A stretch of 64,000 nucleotides of DNA from Thermococcus zilligii AN1 (lineage in GTDB: Archaea; Methanobacteriota_B; Thermococci; Thermococcales; Thermococcaceae): NCBI RefSeq assembly GCF_000258515.1, contig NZ_AJLF01000001.1, positions 124,001-188,000 on the forward strand, in the 5' to 3' direction. Both the position numbers and the translations under genes were made by a program. Positions 1 through 8,138 of this stretch are shown here, in pieces; positions within the stretch are counted from its first letter, which is position 1; each line of letters begins with the position of its first letter. Under the pieces are notes generated by a model. It did no database searches, was not told the DNA's origin, and saw only the letters and a list, made by a program, of their open reading frames with translations.

Positions 1-134
1 TTGAGGGCGTTCTTAGTTTCCTCATCGTAGACAACGTAGTACGGGTTCTTCTTGGCCGAGAGGTACAACAGGAGGACTATTAAGTTCGTGAAAATAAGGA
101 CTATAAGCAGTGCCGCGTAGAGTCCGTTGACCAT
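1..134 (-). CDS. Partial small membrane protein downstream of minD
   Basis: Reading from an ATG at 134 toward the left edge gives 44 codons without a stop. The N-terminus (MVNGLYAALLIVLIFTNLIV...) forms one clear transmembrane helix followed by a basic, cytosolic-looking segment. It starts five bases after the stop of the MinD-like gene, so the two are probably co-transcribed. The rest lies outside the window and I do not recognise the family from this part. Confidence 0.6.
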   Translation of the reverse strand, partial: MVNGLYAALLIVLIFTNLIVLLLYLSAKKNPYYVVYDEETKNAL

Positions 135-139
135 TCCAA

Positions 140-919
140 TCACCTCTTTCCGCCGAATATTGCCTTGAAGACCCTCTTGATCGGGCTCTCTGGCTCGGGT
201 GGCTGCCACTTGATTCCAGCCAGCTTTGCGGCAAGCTGTTTGATCGCTATCGCGGCCGGGCTCGTCGGATTCTTTATGACGAGGGGAACACCGTAGGCAC
301 TGGCCCTCTTAACCTCCGGATCCTCAGGGATGACGGCTAAAACTGGAACTTCGAGGATGGCTTCTATTTCCTCCTGCGTGAGCTCGGTCTTCTCGTTGGT
401 GACCCTGTTGAGCACTGCACCCAGGGGAAGCGTTCCGAGCTTTTCAGCTATGAGCTTGGTCTTGAGGGAGTCCGTTATGGCAGATATCTCGGGGTTCGTG
501 ACTATTATGAGCTCCTTACCGATGAGCAGGGCAGTAACGGATGTCATCTCAAGACCTGCCGGGGCATCGATGAGGATGAAATCGGCCATCTGGCTGATCT
601 CCCTTATGACCTCCTTTAGTCTTTCTGGCTTGGCCTTCTTGACCTTCTCCAGGCTGAGCCCACCGGGGATAACTTTTACTCCGGCGGGCCCTTCGTAGAT
701 TGCATCCTTGAGGTCTGCTTCCTTCGCTAAAACGTCGTGGAGCGTTATGGGTATGTCCTCCATTCCGAGGACGAGGCTCAGGTTTGCCATAGTTATGTCT
801 GCGTCAATGAGAATCACTTCCTTTCCGAATTGAGCCAGTGCCACACCTAAATTTGCAACCATCGTGGTTTTACCGGTACCACCCTTTCCAGAGGCAAAAA
901 CTATGGACCTGCCCTCCAA
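140..919 (-). CDS. minD: MinD/ParA-family P-loop ATPase
   Basis: A 259-residue deviant Walker A ATPase of the MinD type. The N-terminus carries the signature SGKGGTGKTT with the extra lysine of the ParA/MinD superfamily, then LIDADITMANLS (switch I/Walker A' region) and LIDAPAGLEMTS (Walker B/switch II). The C-terminus ends in a basic stretch (IKRVFKAIFGGKR), where MinD proteins usually have their membrane-targeting helix. Archaeal homologues have no MinE and their role (surface-structure or cell-pole positioning) is inferred. The start is set at TTG 919 because AGGAGGTG lies six bases upstream; the GTG at 928 sits inside that Shine-Dalgarno sequence. A TATA-like CTTTAAAG lies upstream near 970. 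Confidence 0.9.
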   Translation of the reverse strand: MEGRSIVFASGKGGTGKTTMVANLGVALAQFGKEVILIDADITMANLSLVLGMEDIPITLHDVLAKEADLKDAIYEGPAGVKVIPGGLSLEKVKKAKPERLKEVIREISQMADFILIDAPAGLEMTSVTALLIGKELIIVTNPEISAITDSLKTKLIAEKLGTLPLGAVLNRVTNEKTELTQEEIEAILEVPVLAVIPEDPEVKRASAYGVPLVIKNPTSPAAIAIKQLAAKLAGIKWQPPEPESPIKRVFKAIFGGKR

Positions 920-1085
920 AGCCGGCACCTCCTGCTGGGTATATCATCGCGTGGCTTCGAGTAACCTAAGCTCTTTAAAGCGAAACGGCTTTTATCTTTT
1001 GTGGTTGGGCGTGTACATAAAAAGCCCTCTCAAGGCCCAGCAAACTTTTAAAAGATGTGAAAAAAGCAGATGGGTGGGTGAAAAA

Positions 1086-1439
1086 GTGAGGCCAGACAAC
1101 AAATTTGCACTCATCGTGTATCTCTGGGGGTCAATAGCCGGGGTCATCAGCGGATTGCTTTCAACTTACTACCGCCCCGGATGGGTTATTGGCGCCCTTA
1201 TGTTCCTGGCAACGGATCTCTTTGTAAAATTGCTCCTGGGGGAAGATTTGCCCCGGGACATAAAGGAGCTTCCCGAGGACGGGAGGCGGAAGGCTATCCT
1301 GAGGAGGGCTTTCTGGGGATGGTTACTGTTCTGGCTGTACTTCACTATGCTTGTCTACACCCTTGGAATAGGGTTTGAACCGAAGGCTTACAACAACCAG
1401 AGCCTCCTCTCAAAGATGATGAATGGAACCGGACGGTGA
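1086..1439 (+). CDS. Small membrane protein, possibly EMC6-like
   Basis: A 117-residue protein with hydrophobic helices near residues 8-25, 30-48 and 75-95 and a charged loop (GEDLPRDIKELPEDGRRKA) between the second and third. Helix 1 has small-residue spacing (GSIAGVISG). The pattern recalls archaeal EMC6-like proteins, but this is from layout only. The start is GTG 1086, after GGGTGGGTG at 1071-1080; a TATA-like AACTTTTAAAAG lies near 1046. It sits ten bases before rpiA, so the two probably form one transcript. Confidence 0.7.
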   Translation: MRPDNKFALIVYLWGSIAGVISGLLSTYYRPGWVIGALMFLATDLFVKLLLGEDLPRDIKELPEDGRRKAILRRAFWGWLLFWLYFTMLVYTLGIGFEPKAYNNQSLLSKMMNGTGR

Positions 1440-1448
1440 GGTGGTATT

Positions 1449-2135
1449 ATGGATTTGGAAGAACTGAAAAAAACCGTCGCAAGGGAAGCGCTGTCATTCG
1501 TTGAAGACGACATGGTTATTGGCCTCGGTACGGGCTCAACAGCTTCTTATTTCCTGAAGTTCTTAGGCGAGAAGATCCGGGAGGAAGAGCTTGAGATATA
1601 CGGCGTTCCAACGTCCTACCAGTCAAGGCTTCTGGCCCTTGAATATGGGATACCGATTCGGGCCCTCGACGAGGTTGATGCCATAGATATCGCCGTTGAC
1701 GGGGCGGATGAGGTCGATCCTCAGCTCAACCTCATAAAGGGGCGCGGGGCCGCGCTCACCATGGAGAAGATCATCGAATACCGGGCTGGAACCTTCATCG
1801 TCCTCGTTGACGAGAGCAAACTGGTGAATAGACTGGGGGAGAAGATGCCCGTTCCGGTTGAGGTGATCCCCGCCGCCTGGAGGGCCATAGCTGAAGAGAT
1901 AGAGGTCTTCAACGCCAGGGCTGAACTCAGGATGGCGGCCAAGAAAGATGGGCCAGTGATAACGGACAACGGCAACTTCATACTGGACGTTAAGTTCGAG
2001 AGGATCGACGACCCGCTGGATATGGAAATAGAGCTCAAAACCATTCCCGGCGTTGTTGAGAACGGCATATTCGCGGATATAGCCGATATAGTCCTCGTTG
2101 GGACGCCTCAGGGGGTTAGAAAGCTGGAACGTTAA
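1449..2135 (+). CDS. rpiA: Ribose-5-phosphate isomerase A
   Basis: A 228-residue RpiA interconverting ribose 5-phosphate and ribulose 5-phosphate. Visible family motifs are GLGTGSTAS (phosphate-binding loop), AVDGADEVD (catalytic Asp region), KGRGAALTMEKI and VDESKLV. Full length for the family. In Thermococcales, which lack the oxidative pentose phosphate branch, it acts with the reverse ribulose monophosphate pathway to supply ribose for nucleotides. RBS GGTGAGGTGG lies just upstream, and a tRNA-Leu gene follows 37 bp after the stop. Confidence 0.96.
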   Translation: MDLEELKKTVAREALSFVEDDMVIGLGTGSTASYFLKFLGEKIREEELEIYGVPTSYQSRLLALEYGIPIRALDEVDAIDIAVDGADEVDPQLNLIKGRGAALTMEKIIEYRAGTFIVLVDESKLVNRLGEKMPVPVEVIPAAWRAIAEEIEVFNARAELRMAAKKDGPVITDNGNFILDVKFERIDDPLDMEIELKTIPGVVENGIFADIADIVLVGTPQGVRKLER

Positions 2136-2145
2136 GTTTATAAGG
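2134..2145 (+). promoter_or_regulatory. TATA box of tRNA-Leu
   Basis: An A/T element (AAGTTTATAAGG) overlaps the rpiA stop and lies about 30 bp before the mature 5' end of the tRNA, the normal distance for an archaeal TBP site. Confidence 0.55.
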
Positions 2146-2172
2146 TGGCTTTAATCTTCTCTCTCTGGCGGC

Positions 2173-2260
2173 GCGGGGGTTGCCGAGCCTGGTCAAAGGC
2201 GCGGGATTCAGGGTCCCGTCCCGCAGGGGTTCCGGGGTTCAAATCCCCGCCCCCGCACCA
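2173..2260 (+). tRNA. tRNA-Leu (anticodon CAG)
   Basis: Acceptor stem GCGGGGG (2173-2179) pairs with CCCCCGC (2250-2256), followed by discriminator A and an encoded CCA. The anticodon arm CGGGA-TTCAGGG-TCCCG gives CAG, decoding CUG. A long variable arm, typical of tRNA-Leu, precedes the T arm (GGGGTTCAAATCCCC). Confidence 0.96.
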
Positions 2261-2357
2261 CAAACCCCAAAGGCTGGGAAGGCGCTTTTTCTGGTGAATT
2301 CCTGAACCCTGCCGATTGGGTTAAAAGGCCAAACCCGTTCATCCCTCGGGGATAAAA

Positions 2358-2790
2358 ATGAATGTCCACTACGAGTGCTTCGCCTGCGCCGCCAACCAGT
2401 GCCAGAAAATCGTCGAGATGGGCACTGGTAATCTTGAGCCCAGAAAGAAAGGCGTCATCGAGGCGGCAAAGCTCATGAGTACAAGGAGCTCTCGAACAGG
2501 CTGCCGAGAGGACAGTCTCAGACCTCGAGGGGAAAGAAATAGGCCTTAAGACCGCGCTAAAGCTCGCCATAACCGGCAACGTGATAGATTTCGCCGTCGG
2601 CTACTCCCCGGAGAGGATCGAGGAAGATGTTAAGGCGATGCTCAAGGAGGAGCTCTACGTTGACAACTCCGACGAGCTCTTCGAGAGGCCGGAGAAAGCC
2701 AGAACCCTCCTTTACCTTACGGACAACTGCGGGGAGGTTTACTTCGACAGGCTCTTTGTAGGGGCGCTCAAAAAGTCCTTGCGGGGTTAA
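2358..2790 (+). pseudogene. DUF89 (ARMT1-like phosphatase) gene, frameshifted and truncated
   Basis: The first segment begins MNVHYECFACAANQCQKIVE, the N-terminal pattern of archaeal DUF89 damage-control phosphatases. Near 2475-2500 the frame is lost. A second frame then reads DLEGKEIGLKTALKLA and NVIDFAVGY, and ends with LYLTDNCGEVYFDRLFVGAL before a stop at 2790. The DNCGE motif belongs to the metal/phosphate site of the family. Intact relatives are near 290 residues; here only about half is covered, and the C-terminal half is missing where the oppositely oriented ATPase gene ends. At least two indels are needed to restore one frame. RBS and start look intact, so the decay is probably recent. 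Confidence 0.8.
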
Positions 2791-3905
2791 TGGAGAAGGG
2801 CGAACTCAAGCACGGGGTCGGCTATGCCGTAGGTCACGTTTCTCCCCTCAACCCTCTTTTCTACGAAGGAAGCTTTCAGGAGCGCGTTGAGGAGCCTTGC
2901 CAGTGCGGCATCTTCGATCTCCCTCTTCTCCTTTCTTTCGACCTCTCTCTTCAGCTCGCCCCATGTGTTCTTACCCGAGGCTATCGCCCGGAGAACGGTC
3001 AGATAGCGCCTTCTCGCAAGGGGGCGCTTTTCAAGGAAGCGCTTGAGCTCTGCCAAAGCGAGCCTGGATGCCTCTTCAAGAACCTTATAGATAACCTCCT
3101 CCCTAAGACCTTCCCTGAGCGAAACCACACCGAACTTTACGAGCCAGCCCACTATTCCGTCGAGCCTGTCAATGGCATTCTCAAGAACTTCCTCCGGGGC
3201 ATCAATGCCAGCCTGCTCAAAGCCCTTCCTGAGGAAGTCCAGGCTCTGCTCCCTTGAAAATCTTAAAAGCTCTATCTCTTGGAAGGCCCTCCCGTAGAGG
3301 GGAGCATCGGGGTTCTCAACGCCGAGGAAGTCGTATAGGAGGCCAATTTCTGAACCGGTCAGGATGAATGTTGTCTCCCCGTAGTCGTAGAAGTGGGCTA
3401 TCAGGGAGGCAAGTTCTTTTCCAGCCGGCCCTCTCGCTTCCTGGACTTCATCGAAGGCTATAACAAAGCCCTCGCCTTCGAGCGCCGAAATCAGGGAGTA
3501 AAGCGTTTCCGGGTTCTTCCACGAGAGCGAGACACCGATTTCCGAAAGGTTCACGCCTTCTATGAGTTTTATCTTCTTCTTCAGCCTCGCAAAGAGGGAG
3601 GCGTTCTTTGAGAGATACTCATTTAGCGCCGCCTGAAAGCGGAGGTAGAGGTCGCGCCTTGAGTTCGGGTTCACCCCGCGGAGGTCTACTATCACGTGCG
3701 GAACCCTGGCTTCGTTGAGGGCAACCCTCAGGAGAGAGGTCTTCCCGAGTCTGCGGATTCCCTTGAGAACCACCAGCGGTTTACGGGATTCAATGGAGGT
3801 GAGTATCTCCTCAAGCTCCCCCTCCCTGTCGTACAGGTCCTCCCTCCTGCTCTTGGGCCTCTCGTCGAAGTACAAACTAACACCCCGATAGTATGCTAAC
3901 ACCAC
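2787..3905 (-). CDS. Archaeal ATPase (PF01637-type AAA ATPase)
   Basis: A 372-residue archaeal ATPase of the ATPase_2 family that is expanded in Thermococcales. Visible: YDREGELEEI (family N-terminal motif), Walker A GIRRLGKTS, Walker B VIAFDEVQEA, sensor region FILTGSEIGLL and a C-terminal winged-helix-like part. The substrate of these ATPases is unknown; several lie in mobile or defence neighbourhoods. The first codon is uncertain: GTG 3905 is the longest, with other GTG codons close by. The start lies inside two tandem copies of ACTATCG[T/G]GGTGTTAG. Its 3' end abuts the truncated DUF89 gene. Confidence 0.85.
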   Translation of the reverse strand: MVLAYYRGVSLYFDERPKSRREDLYDREGELEEILTSIESRKPLVVLKGIRRLGKTSLLRVALNEARVPHVIVDLRGVNPNSRRDLYLRFQAALNEYLSKNASLFARLKKKIKLIEGVNLSEIGVSLSWKNPETLYSLISALEGEGFVIAFDEVQEARGPAGKELASLIAHFYDYGETTFILTGSEIGLLYDFLGVENPDAPLYGRAFQEIELLRFSREQSLDFLRKGFEQAGIDAPEEVLENAIDRLDGIVGWLVKFGVVSLREGLREEVIYKVLEEASRLALAELKRFLEKRPLARRRYLTVLRAIASGKNTWGELKREVERKEKREIEDAALARLLNALLKASFVEKRVEGRNVTYGIADPVLEFALLH

Positions 3906-3910
3906 GATAG
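3874..3910 (-). repeat. Tandem 16-bp direct repeat over the ATPase start
   Basis: On the minus strand ACTATCGTGGTGTTAG is followed, with a 19-bp period, by ACTATCGGGGTGTTAG. The repeats overlap the proposed start codon. The one-mismatch conservation and helical-turn-like spacing suggest a protein-binding site, possibly autoregulatory, but they are also partly translated as the protein N-terminus. Confidence 0.55.
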
Positions 3911-4069
3911 TTAAAAGGGTTACGGTTGGGTGGCCGGGGGATTAATATTAACCGAACAGAGTGAAAAGGTGTTTTTGTCCTTCGTGGGGGACTGCCCCGG
4001 GCAAAATCGCCCGAAGACCCCAATACTCGGGGCCCGGCGCTTTATGAGCTTGAAAAATGCAACAATCCG

Positions 4070-4907
4070 TTAAGTTGCCCTCTTCTCCTTTTCCGGGAAC
4101 TTCCAGCTCTTCGTTATCTTCGTTACGTTCCTCACGAGGGCCCTCTCCTCTGGATGCCTTGAGACGAGCTCTTCCAGGAAGGAAATCAGCCCATCGTATG
4201 CAGGCCTGTCAATCGGGAAGGGAACGCGATCCTTGCCGCCGACGGCGTAGCTGAACTTGAAGGGATCTGGCGGGTGGGTTACAGGATCCTTCCAGCTCGG
4301 GTGGACGTCGTAAACCAGCTCGAGGACGAGCGAGAGGGCCCTCAGAGTGCCCGGCCCGAGGCCTTTCACAAGAAGAAACTCCTCGTAGTTGCTCACGCCC
4401 AGCTCGCGGGCGAACTCCAGGGCTTTTTTATTCAGCTCAAACTTTCCGAGGCTCCCGTAACGCTTGAGAATAGCTTTTTCCCCGGGCTCGCGGGGCCTGT
4501 AATAGACGAGCGGCATATACCCCTTCGCCATGGTCTTCAAGCCCTCAAGCTCTGACTTAGGGCTCGGGGTCGAGCTCGTAGAGCTCGGCTATCTTCTTCA
4601 GCTCCTCGGGAGTTGCCCTGCTCTTCTTCCCCTTCCCTCCGGCCGCTTTTACCCCAAGCTCTTCCTCCCAGAGGGCGTCCTTTATCATGCCGGCCGTTAC
4701 AGTTGTCGAGCCACTGCTGTCCCAGTCCATTCCGATAACGTTGTTGAAGGCCTGAAACCATATGGGGTCGGAGAGCCTCTCGAGGAGGCCCTTCGTGTAT
4801 TCCTCAACTGCCAGGATGAGGACTAACCGGGTGAGCTTCCTCATCCGCCGGGCGAGCCAGGCCGGGACATGCCCGCCGTGGAGGGGCAGGTCAGCGACGT
4901 TCCTCAT
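4070..4907 (-). pseudogene. DUF763 gene with internal deletion
   Basis: The 5' part (4907 to 4557) reads RNVADLPLHGGHVPAWLARR and GMDWDSSGSTTV, the conserved N-terminus of DUF763 proteins, and stops at 4557. A second frame (about 4560 to 4070) carries the family's C-terminal half, with a helix-hairpin-helix-like LLVKGLGPGTLRALSLV and FSYAVGGKDRVPFP. Together they give about 275 residues against roughly 370-390 in intact relatives; the His-rich middle region is absent. The junction near 4555 shows a frame change as well as the missing block, so this is a deletion plus frameshift. DUF763 proteins are uncharacterised. Confidence 0.8.
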
Positions 4908-5076
4908 CGGAGTTATTTGGGCCTTTGGTGTTTTAACGGTTGTCCCTTAAAATCCTCGGGATTTTCCGTGCTTTTCCGCAAAATGCCCGGAGGATGTTGT
5001 GTGCATAGAAGGGAAAGCCTTTTTACCCCCCGTTTCGAGAGTGGTCTGAAGGTTTAACGCTCACGGAGGGTTGGAG

Positions 5077-5805
5077 ATGGGAGTTGAAAAGGTTCCGAAG
5101 TACGACATCCCGACCAGGAAGGTTGACTACGTTTTTATCGAGCTCGACAAGATGAAGCCCCACGAACAGCTCGTCCAGAAGGAGCTCGAGGCCTTCATCG
5201 AGAGCGTCACAGGAAGCGGCATCTTCTGGAGGCCGATGCTCCTCGCGAAGGTTCCGGGCGAGGATGCCTACCTTATAGTTGACGGTCACCACCGCTGGGC
5301 TGGATTGCAGAAGCTTGGAGCGAAGAGGGCCCCTGCAGTGATACTCGACTACTTCAGCGATGAAGTCAAAGTCTACACCTGGTATCCGGCCTTCAAGGGG
5401 GACCTCAACGAGGTGCTTGAGAGGCTAAAGAAGGCAGGCCTTGAGGTAATCGAGGATCCAAAGGCGGAGGAGAAAGCAGAGAATGGAGAGATAGCCTTCG
5501 CCCTCGTTGGCGAGAAGAGCTTCGCCATCCCCGGCTCGCTGGAGGAGCAAAAGAAGGTAAGTAAAGTGCTCGACGAGATGAGCGTTGAGGGGAGGATAGA
5601 GCTCATATACTATGGCCTCAAGGAGGACGCGAGGGAAGACATGGAAAAAGGCGAGATCGACTACGTCTTCATCAGAAAAGCCCCGAGCAAGGAGGAAGTT
5701 ATGGAGCTCGTCAAGAGGGGTGAGGTCTTCTCTCCAAAGACCACCAGGCACGTCCTCCCCTTCAACCCGGACAGGATAGACGTCAAGCTCGAAGAGCTGT
5801 TCTGA
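5077..5805 (+). CDS. serK: ADP-dependent L-serine kinase SerK (ParB/SRX-like fold)
   Basis: A 242-residue protein matching, as far as I recall, the T. kodakarensis SerK (TK0378) along its whole length. It phosphorylates free serine to O-phosphoserine with ADP, feeding cysteine synthesis. The ParB-like core shows the acidic residue at position 30 (KPHEQL), reported as catalytic, and VDGHHRWAGLQKLG. The start is ATG 5077: GGAGGG ends at 5070, which is too close to the in-frame TTG at 5071, and this start also puts the catalytic Glu at residue 30. A TATA-like CTTTTTAC lies near 5020. A C/D box RNA follows 30 bp after the stop. Confidence 0.93.
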   Translation: MGVEKVPKYDIPTRKVDYVFIELDKMKPHEQLVQKELEAFIESVTGSGIFWRPMLLAKVPGEDAYLIVDGHHRWAGLQKLGAKRAPAVILDYFSDEVKVYTWYPAFKGDLNEVLERLKKAGLEVIEDPKAEEKAENGEIAFALVGEKSFAIPGSLEEQKKVSKVLDEMSVEGRIELIYYGLKEDAREDMEKGEIDYVFIRKAPSKEEVMELVKRGEVFSPKTTRHVLPFNPDRIDVKLEELF

Positions 5806-5836
5806 AGGTTTTTAACCTCCCCACCTTTCCTTCTTC

Positions 5837-5893
5837 GCCCGATGACGAAGGATCAACCGGCTGAGCCGTGATGACATCGGTCTTGTCTGAGGG
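5837..5893 (+). ncRNA. C/D box sRNA, D' guide against the 5' end of 16S rRNA
   Basis: The element has the full archaeal C/D plan: box C CCGATGA (5839-5845; core GATGA kept, first two bases unusual), guide of 15 nt, box D' CTGA (5861-5864), box C' GTGATGA (5868-5874), 12-nt guide, box D CTGA (5887-5890). The D' guide GGATCAACCGG is the exact complement of CCGGUUGAUCC at the start of archaeal 16S rRNA; by the D+5 rule it would direct 2'-O-methylation of the first U of that segment. The D guide (CATCGGTCTTGT) I cannot assign. It lies between serK and the DUF835 gene and may be processed from the serK transcript. Confidence 0.85.
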
Positions 5894-5977
5894 TGCTTTA
5901 TTTTTACACAGGCACCTACACAACCACCTGCGAAAAAGGCCTTTAAATTTTCGGGCGTTTAAACATGTGGTGGAAAA

Positions 5978-6430
5978 ATGCTGCCGATCAGGAGCTTGGT
6001 CGCCCTCATTGGTCAGCTTTTTTCAGTGTCAATCCCACCCCAGATCCACTATACCCACCCGACCCCTGTTGAGATAGTACGCTCCCGGGGGCAGGTGAGG
6101 GAGCCAAAGGTTCTTACCGTTGGCAGGCCGGGGGCCCCTGTGGAGGGCGATGCCATTTTTGTCAGCTCCCTCCCCGGCTTTGTGGGCCCCCGGGAGCTCC
6201 CCAGGCTTTTGCAGGTGCTCATCTCACACCTGCAGGCGAACCCCGATGTCCCGGTGGTTGTAGAATGTCTTGAGTACCTCGCACTCCACAACGGTTTTGA
6301 AAGCCTGCTAAAGTTCCTGAATACCCTCCGGGACTATGCCATCCTCCACGGCGGGAGGGTTTACCTCGTGACGGATCCCTCGGCGTGGACTGAGAGGGAA
6401 TACGCCCTCCTCGAGGGGCTTACCTTTTAG
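5978..6430 (+). CDS. DUF835-family protein
   Basis: A 150-residue protein whose C-terminal half, GFESLLKFLNTLRDYAILHGGRVYLVTDP, is the conserved end of the DUF835 domain, common in Thermococcales and without a known function. The N-terminus (MLPIRSLVALIGQLFSVSIP) is hydrophobic enough to be an anchor. The start ATG follows GTGGTGG; a TATA-like CTTTAAATTTT is near 5940. It runs convergently into the wHTH gene below, with an 11-bp overlap. Confidence 0.75.
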   Translation: MLPIRSLVALIGQLFSVSIPPQIHYTHPTPVEIVRSRGQVREPKVLTVGRPGAPVEGDAIFVSSLPGFVGPRELPRLLQVLISHLQANPDVPVVVECLEYLALHNGFESLLKFLNTLRDYAILHGGRVYLVTDPSAWTEREYALLEGLTF

Positions 6431-6686
6431 CCAGCCACTTATCAAGCTTTATAGGATTTCTTCTGATGTCCCTGAGGGTGAGAACGTAGAGCTTCCTCCC
6501 ATCCTGGCCTCTCCTTATTCTTATCTCCCCCGCTTCCTCGAGAAGAACCAGCGCGTTCTTTATCTCATCCTCATTCAGACCGGCCTTTTTGACTTCCTCC
6601 CAGAAGTTGCCCGATAGTGAGTACATCGAGGCCTCCCTGACGATCCTCCAGGCGCGTTTTATTTTGGTGTCTTTTGCCCCCGTCAT
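6420..6686 (-). CDS. Small winged-helix-like protein
   Basis: An 88-residue basic protein. Residues 20-65 fit a winged helix: helices (FWEEVKKAGLNEDEIKNALVLLEEAG) followed by a beta hairpin (EIRIRRGQDGRKLYVLTL). It is probably a DNA-binding regulator, target unknown. A TATA-like TTTTATAATCC lies near 6705, about 25 bp before the ATG, so the message may have a very short leader. Confidence 0.65.
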   Translation of the reverse strand: MTGAKDTKIKRAWRIVREASMYSLSGNFWEEVKKAGLNEDEIKNALVLLEEAGEIRIRRGQDGRKLYVLTLRDIRRNPIKLDKWLAKR

Positions 6687-6779
6687 GATGGTTGTTTCCT
6701 CGTCAGGGATTATAAAACCCCACCCAGCCGCTTAAAAACGGGGGGTGCAAACTTTTTAAACTCTCATGAGTACTAAATA

Positions 6780-8138
6780 ATGGCGATGAAGATGAGAGTG
6801 GGAACACTGGTCGGCCTCATCTTTCTGGTTTCCCTTTTAGTTCTCCCTTCGGCCAGCGCTTCTGCTGGCGGGGCCAGGGTGGTTTACGTTGCCACTTTTG
6901 AGGGAGTGATAACCAGCTATTCCGTTGACCAGTTTTCACGGTACATTGAGATTGCGGAGTCCAATCACGCCGAAGCCCTGATAATAGAACTCGACACCCC
7001 CGGAGGCAGGGGAGATGCGATGCAGGAGATCATCCAGAGGATCCAGGAGTCAAAAGTGCCGGTGATAATCTACGTCTATCCAAGGGGAGCAATAGCGGCA
7101 TCGGCCGGTACTTACATAGCCCTCGGCTCCCATCTAATAGCCATGGCGCCGGGGACAAGTATAGGTGCCTGCGAGCCGATACTCGGCTACTCCTCAAACG
7201 GGAGCATAGTGAGGGCCCCCGAGAAGATCAGGAACTTCTACATAGCCTACATCAAAAGCCTGGCCCAGGCGAGCGGGAGAAACGAAACAGCAGCAGAGCT
7301 GTTCATTACCGAAGACTTAAGCCTCACGCCGGAGGAAGCCCTGAAAAGCCAGGTTATAGAGGTTGTAGCTGATGACGTCAATGACCTCCTTCAGAAGGCG
7401 AACGGGATGAGAACCAAGATTCCCGTCGCTGGGAAAGGCTACGTAACCCTGAACTTCACAGATGCTCGGATTGTAAAGGTTGGCCCCTCCCTCAAAGACG
7501 AGGTGGTCAGGTACATATCTGACCCAACGGTGGCTTATATCCTCATAAACATCGGCATCCTCGGCCTCATCTTCGGCTTCTTAACACCCGGCTGGCACGT
7601 CCCCGAGACGGTGGGGGCAATACTCCTCGTCCTTGGTGTTATAGGCCTGGGTTACTTTGGCTACAACAGCGCGGGCCTGCTCCTCATCGGGCTCTCGATA
7701 ATCTTCTTCATAGCCGAGGCGCTGACACCGACCTTCGGCCTCTTTACCGTTGCGGGGATAATAACCATGGTAATCGGCGGAGTCCTCCTCTTCGGGGGTG
7801 GAGACGAGTATTTGATACAGGGTTCAACGTTCTCGACGCTGAGAATGGTCATCATAACAATAGCCCTGCTCCTTGGCCTGTTCTTCGCCTTCGGTGTTGC
7901 TGCCGTCGTGAGGGACAGGAAAAAGAAAGCCCAGACTGGCAGGGAGGAAATGATAGGTGAAACCGGAAAGGTCGTCCAGGACCTCAGCCCGGAGGGGATG
8001 GTGAAAATAAGGGGCGAGCTCTGGAAGGCAGTGAGCAGGAACGGGGAAACAATAAAGGCCGGGGAAGTCGTCAAGGTTGTTGGGATGAATGGTCTGACTC
8101 TTATTGTTGAGAAAGTTGAAGAAAAGGAGGTGCAGTGA
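6780..8138 (+). CDS. NfeD-type membrane serine protease (PH1510 family)
   Basis: A 452-residue protein: signal/anchor helix (residues 8-28), ClpP-like protease domain (about 33-225), three to four membrane helices (about 245-370) and a C-terminal OB-fold NfeD domain (390-450). The catalytic Ser is residue 108 in IAASAGTYI and the Lys is residue 149 in APEKIRN, equivalent to Ser97/Lys138 of P. horikoshii PH1510. That enzyme cleaves the C-terminal hydrophobic part of its partner stomatin. A TATA-like CTTTTTAAA (6753-6760) lies about 27 bp before the ATG and no RBS is seen, so the mRNA is probably leaderless; ATG 6786 is an alternative. The stop touches the stomatin ATG. Confidence 0.93.
   Translation: MAMKMRVGTLVGLIFLVSLLVLPSASASAGGARVVYVATFEGVITSYSVDQFSRYIEIAESNHAEALIIELDTPGGRGDAMQEIIQRIQESKVPVIIYVYPRGAIAASAGTYIALGSHLIAMAPGTSIGACEPILGYSSNGSIVRAPEKIRNFYIAYIKSLAQASGRNETAAELFITEDLSLTPEEALKSQVIEVVADDVNDLLQKANGMRTKIPVAGKGYVTLNFTDARIVKVGPSLKDEVVRYISDPTVAYILINIGILGLIFGFLTPGWHVPETVGAILLVLGVIGLGYFGYNSAGLLLIGLSIIFFIAEALTPTFGLFTVAGIITMVIGGVLLFGGGDEYLIQGSTFSTLRMVIITIALLLGLFFAFGVAAVVRDRKKKAQTGREEMIGETGKVVQDLSPEGMVKIRGELWKAVSRNGETIKAGEVVKVVGMNGLTLIVEKVEEKEVQ

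Noticed and set aside
864-1085. Long N-terminal extension of the small membrane protein
   Set aside because: It overlaps the minD start and promoters. A GTG at 1086 with a clear RBS gives a normal membrane protein.
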